Positions 14,420-16,508 of a DNA stretch of 16,508 bases are shown piece by piece. Position numbers and translations under genes: made by a program. Source of the DNA: JAEZKC01 sp046538945. GTDB lineage: Bacteria; Fibrobacterota; Chitinivibrionia; Chitinivibrionales; Chitinispirillaceae. The DNA lies in the NCBI GenBank assembly GCA_046538945.1, contig JBKHHW010000067.1:1-16508 (forward strand), written 5' to 3'. The notes under the pieces are model-generated. The model saw only the letters and a list, made by a program, of their open reading frames with translations. It ran no database searches and was not told the origin of the DNA. Numbering within the stretch: the stretch's first letter is position 1; each line of letters starts with the position of its first letter.

Positions 14420-14925
14420 TTTGGTTTTTTTTTGCAGACATTCCGTGAAAAATTATCAGTGTACTGTAAAATAGGTGGAATCAATGAAGGTGTTGTGAAG
14501 GTTCGGTTAGCAGGTTGTTAGACTGAGTGCGGCTGGTCTGAAACAGCCGGAGGTTTTAAAAAGATGCTGTGCGTTCAGTCGTGTCTGTCAGAATGCCATT
14601 ACCCGGTGGCCAGAGTCCCCATCAGATTGCCATGGATTCGGCGCGCAATTATCTGTAGAATGAAGTTTGTCCGGGCTGCACACACACAAGCTATGAAAAT
14701 TACCTTCGCATCCTTGTCTGTTCAGTCCATAGAGTTTCCGTTTACTTATAGTGAGTAGTGGAAAATTTTTCGTAGTGGAATTTTTTTTGGCATAAATCAT
14801 ATTACATCGTCAGGGCTGGGCTGAATACCGCAATGTGACTCGTAAAAACTGCTTCGGATAAACCAGATTGCCGCTGATACTCACACATTTGACTTGTCAG
14901 TTTTTCTCAAGGAGAGCAGCTCGAA
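14420..14925. other. Divergent regulatory interval between the operon and the kinase
   Basis: No gene is supported. Contents: a run of nine A on the minus strand just before the ATPase start (14425-14433); a hairpin CGGCTG/CAGCCG (14530-14535 with 14544-14549) without a T tract; a direct repeat pair (14755-14763 and 14772-14780); and a ribosome site for the kinase at 14909-14914. No clear sigma70 pair stood out for either direction. Confidence 0.4.
14755..14788. repeat. Direct repeat GTAGTGGAA with AT-rich tails
   Basis: GTAGTGGAA occurs at 14755-14763 and 14772-14780, exactly 17 bases apart, each followed by an A/T run. Two copies with this spacing could be a tandem activator site upstream of the kinase or operon, but two short copies may also be chance. 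Confidence 0.3.
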
Positions 14926-16508
14926 ATGCAGCAGATGTCTGCTTTTAGAACAGATACCGGAAAATCGGGTGCAAAACCCAACTGGATAGTGCAGTTTTCT
15001 GTAATCATTCTCTCATCCATTGCTTACGCTGCAACATTCACATTCCTGTATTTGCAGTTCAATCAGCTCGTTTTCACCAATCTTACCCTTATTCCCTCCA
15101 TGATTATCGCATGGTTCTGGGGCCGAAGACTGGGTGTTTTTACTATACTGTTTAATGCATATCTGGTATCCCTTGTTTTAGGCAATATTGCAACTGATGC
15201 CCCCCAATTCGACTCTACTGCAGTTATAGCATACACAAGCTACCTTCTTATTGTGTTTCTGACCGGTACTGCCGGAAATTTGACCAGGCGGCTCAACCGT
15301 GAAATCCGTGAGCGAATGAGAGTGGAGGAGCAGCTCAAGAAATACCATGAGCAGCTCGAGGAAATGGTGGAAGAGCGCACAAGTGAACTTGCAGCCAAAG
15401 ATGAAAAACTGAAACAGATAGAGAAGATGGAGGCTATAGGTCAGTTGGCCGGTGGTGTTGCTCACGATTTCAACAATCAGCTGGCCATCATTCTCGGTTA
15501 CTCGGAATTTCTGTTAAAGACTCTGGACAACCCTCAACACAAGCAGTACGCCGCCCACATCAGAACTTCCGGAACCCGCGCTGCCGACCTCACAAAACAG
15601 CTTCTTGCATTCAGCAGAAAAAGCTCCTTTAAACCTCAGATCATCAACATAAACCATATCATCACAGAAGTGGTAAATTTCCTGTCGAGAAGCATGGGCA
15701 ATCACATTTCCCTGGTGCACGTGCTTGACGCAGAGATGCCCAATGTGTGGGGCGGAGCATCTCTGATTCAGAATGCGATTCTCAATCTGGCGATCAATGC
15801 CCGGGATGCCATGGAGGGAAGCGGCGTTCTTACCATTGAGAGTAAGAATATTCAGGTGGATGAGTTGTTCTGCGCTGCCAACAATGTGCAGCTTGAGCAC
15901 GGAACTTACGTATGCATCGCTGTTTCCGACACCGGTACCGGTATTGCCCCCTCGGTAAAGGATCACATTTTCGAGCCGTTTTTCACCACCAAGGTGGAAG
16001 GTAAAGGCACCGGAATGGGTCTGGCTGCCGTGTACGGAACCGTTACGAGTCACCAGGGCACTATCCTGGTGGAAAGCGAGCCGGGACATGGCTCCACGTT
16101 CAGAATATTTCTGCCTGTCACCAACCGCACGAAAAATGAGACGGTGGACAGCGATGCAGTTGAAATTGAAGACTCTTCGGTAAACGGCGAGCATGTGCTC
16201 ATCATCGATGAAAACGTGGGAATAACCGAGATGGTGGAGGTACTTCTGGGATCGCTCGATTACAGGATCACCTGTGCCTCGAGCAGAGAGGAGGCTGTAA
16301 GGCTGTATTCCCGGCTGTGGAGAGAGGTGGATATTGTTCTGCTTGATATTTCTCTTTCACTTGACACCGGTCTCGCCCTGTTCAGGACGCTTAAAGAAAT
16401 CAACCCCCACATAACAGCCATTTTCTCCTCGGGTTTCATTCCCAACCAGCAGATCGAATCGGCCCTGAAAGCGGGCGTGAGCGGCTTTATCCAGAAGCCG
16501 TTTACCAG
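14926..16508 (+). CDS. Membrane hybrid histidine kinase with receiver domain, cut by window end
   Basis: Sensor kinase open from the ATG at 14926 (AAGGAG at 14909-14914, 11 bases upstream) to the right edge with no stop; 527 codons are visible. Order: four or so hydrophobic helices (about residues 20-115), a coiled-coil linker ending in MVEERTSELAAKDEKL, HisKA domain with phospho-acceptor His180 in LAGGVAHDFNN, then the ATPase domain with NLAINARDAM (N box), DTGTGIAP, FEPFFTTK and GKGTGMGLAAVYG. A receiver domain follows (about 425 onward) with VLIIDENVG, phospho-acceptor Asp474 in IVLLDISL, Ser in FSSGF and Lys in QKPF. The usual acidic pair at the start reads Asp-Glu, which is still acceptable. 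The N-terminal helices sense an unknown signal. It is divergent from the SPFH operon and could regulate it, but no DNA-binding output domain is in view, so a partner is needed or lies beyond the edge. Confidence 0.92.
   Translation, partial: MQQMSAFRTDTGKSGAKPNWIVQFSVIILSSIAYAATFTFLYLQFNQLVFTNLTLIPSMIIAWFWGRRLGVFTILFNAYLVSLVLGNIATDAPQFDSTAVIAYTSYLLIVFLTGTAGNLTRRLNREIRERMRVEEQLKKYHEQLEEMVEERTSELAAKDEKLKQIEKMEAIGQLAGGVAHDFNNQLAIILGYSEFLLKTLDNPQHKQYAAHIRTSGTRAADLTKQLLAFSRKSSFKPQIININHIITEVVNFLSRSMGNHISLVHVLDAEMPNVWGGASLIQNAILNLAINARDAMEGSGVLTIESKNIQVDELFCAANNVQLEHGTYVCIAVSDTGTGIAPSVKDHIFEPFFTTKVEGKGTGMGLAAVYGTVTSHQGTILVESEPGHGSTFRIFLPVTNRTKNETVDSDAVEIEDSSVNGEHVLIIDENVGITEMVEVLLGSLDYRITCASSREEAVRLYSRLWREVDIVLLDISLSLDTGLALFRTLKEINPHITAIFSSGFIPNQQIESALKAGVSGFIQKPFT

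Noticed and set aside
14564..14800. Small open frames on both strands in the divergent gap
   Set aside because: No ribosome sites or protein-like composition.
15514..16194. Minus-strand open frame of 226 codons
   Set aside because: Antisense to the histidine kinase domains; shadow frame.

Overview
The window looks like chromosomal DNA of a free-living, polysaccharide-degrading Gram-negative bacterium, most likely of the Fibrobacterota (Chitinivibrionia/Chitinispirillum-like). This is an inference. It rests on a clear family GH45 endoglucanase, which is rare in bacteria and best known from Fibrobacter, on Por/T9SS-type sorting-like modules in two secreted proteins, and on several exported proteins of otherwise unknown type. 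No phage, CRISPR array, rRNA or convincing tRNA was seen.

Left part (1-5077): A secreted modular GH45 endoglucanase is read leftwards from a recognisable promoter near 1620-1647 and ends at a hairpin terminator at the window edge. Facing away from it is a class III adenylate/guanylate cyclase that is N-terminally short and broken by a -1 frameshift near 2438. Next comes a secreted protein built of Trp/YD-like repeats with a C-terminal sorting-like module (2878-4119). A gene-poor stretch follows, holding two mutually exclusive hairpins, a decayed fibronectin-III-like coding remnant on the minus strand, and several inverted repeats.

Middle part (5078-7926): A periplasmic or secreted alkaline phosphatase and an unrecognised exported protein form a two-gene plus-strand unit closed by an intrinsic terminator (7595-7623). 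About 300 bases of non-coding but foldable sequence follow.

Right part (7927-14419, minus strand): This is the most interesting block. It is a tightly packed five-gene operon read leftwards: P1B-type metal-transporting ATPase, a 661-residue HflK-like SPFH protein with a polytopic N-terminal half, an HflC-like SPFH protein, a third divergent SPFH protein, and a small lipoprotein-like protein with an AgmX/TonB-like C-terminal domain. Two junctions are 4-base ATGA overlaps and the others are short gaps, so translational coupling is likely. I infer a membrane assembly in which three SPFH subunits form a cage or microdomain around the pump or another client. Divergent from this operon, across a 506-base regulatory gap, a hybrid histidine kinase with receiver domain starts at 14926 and runs off the right end.
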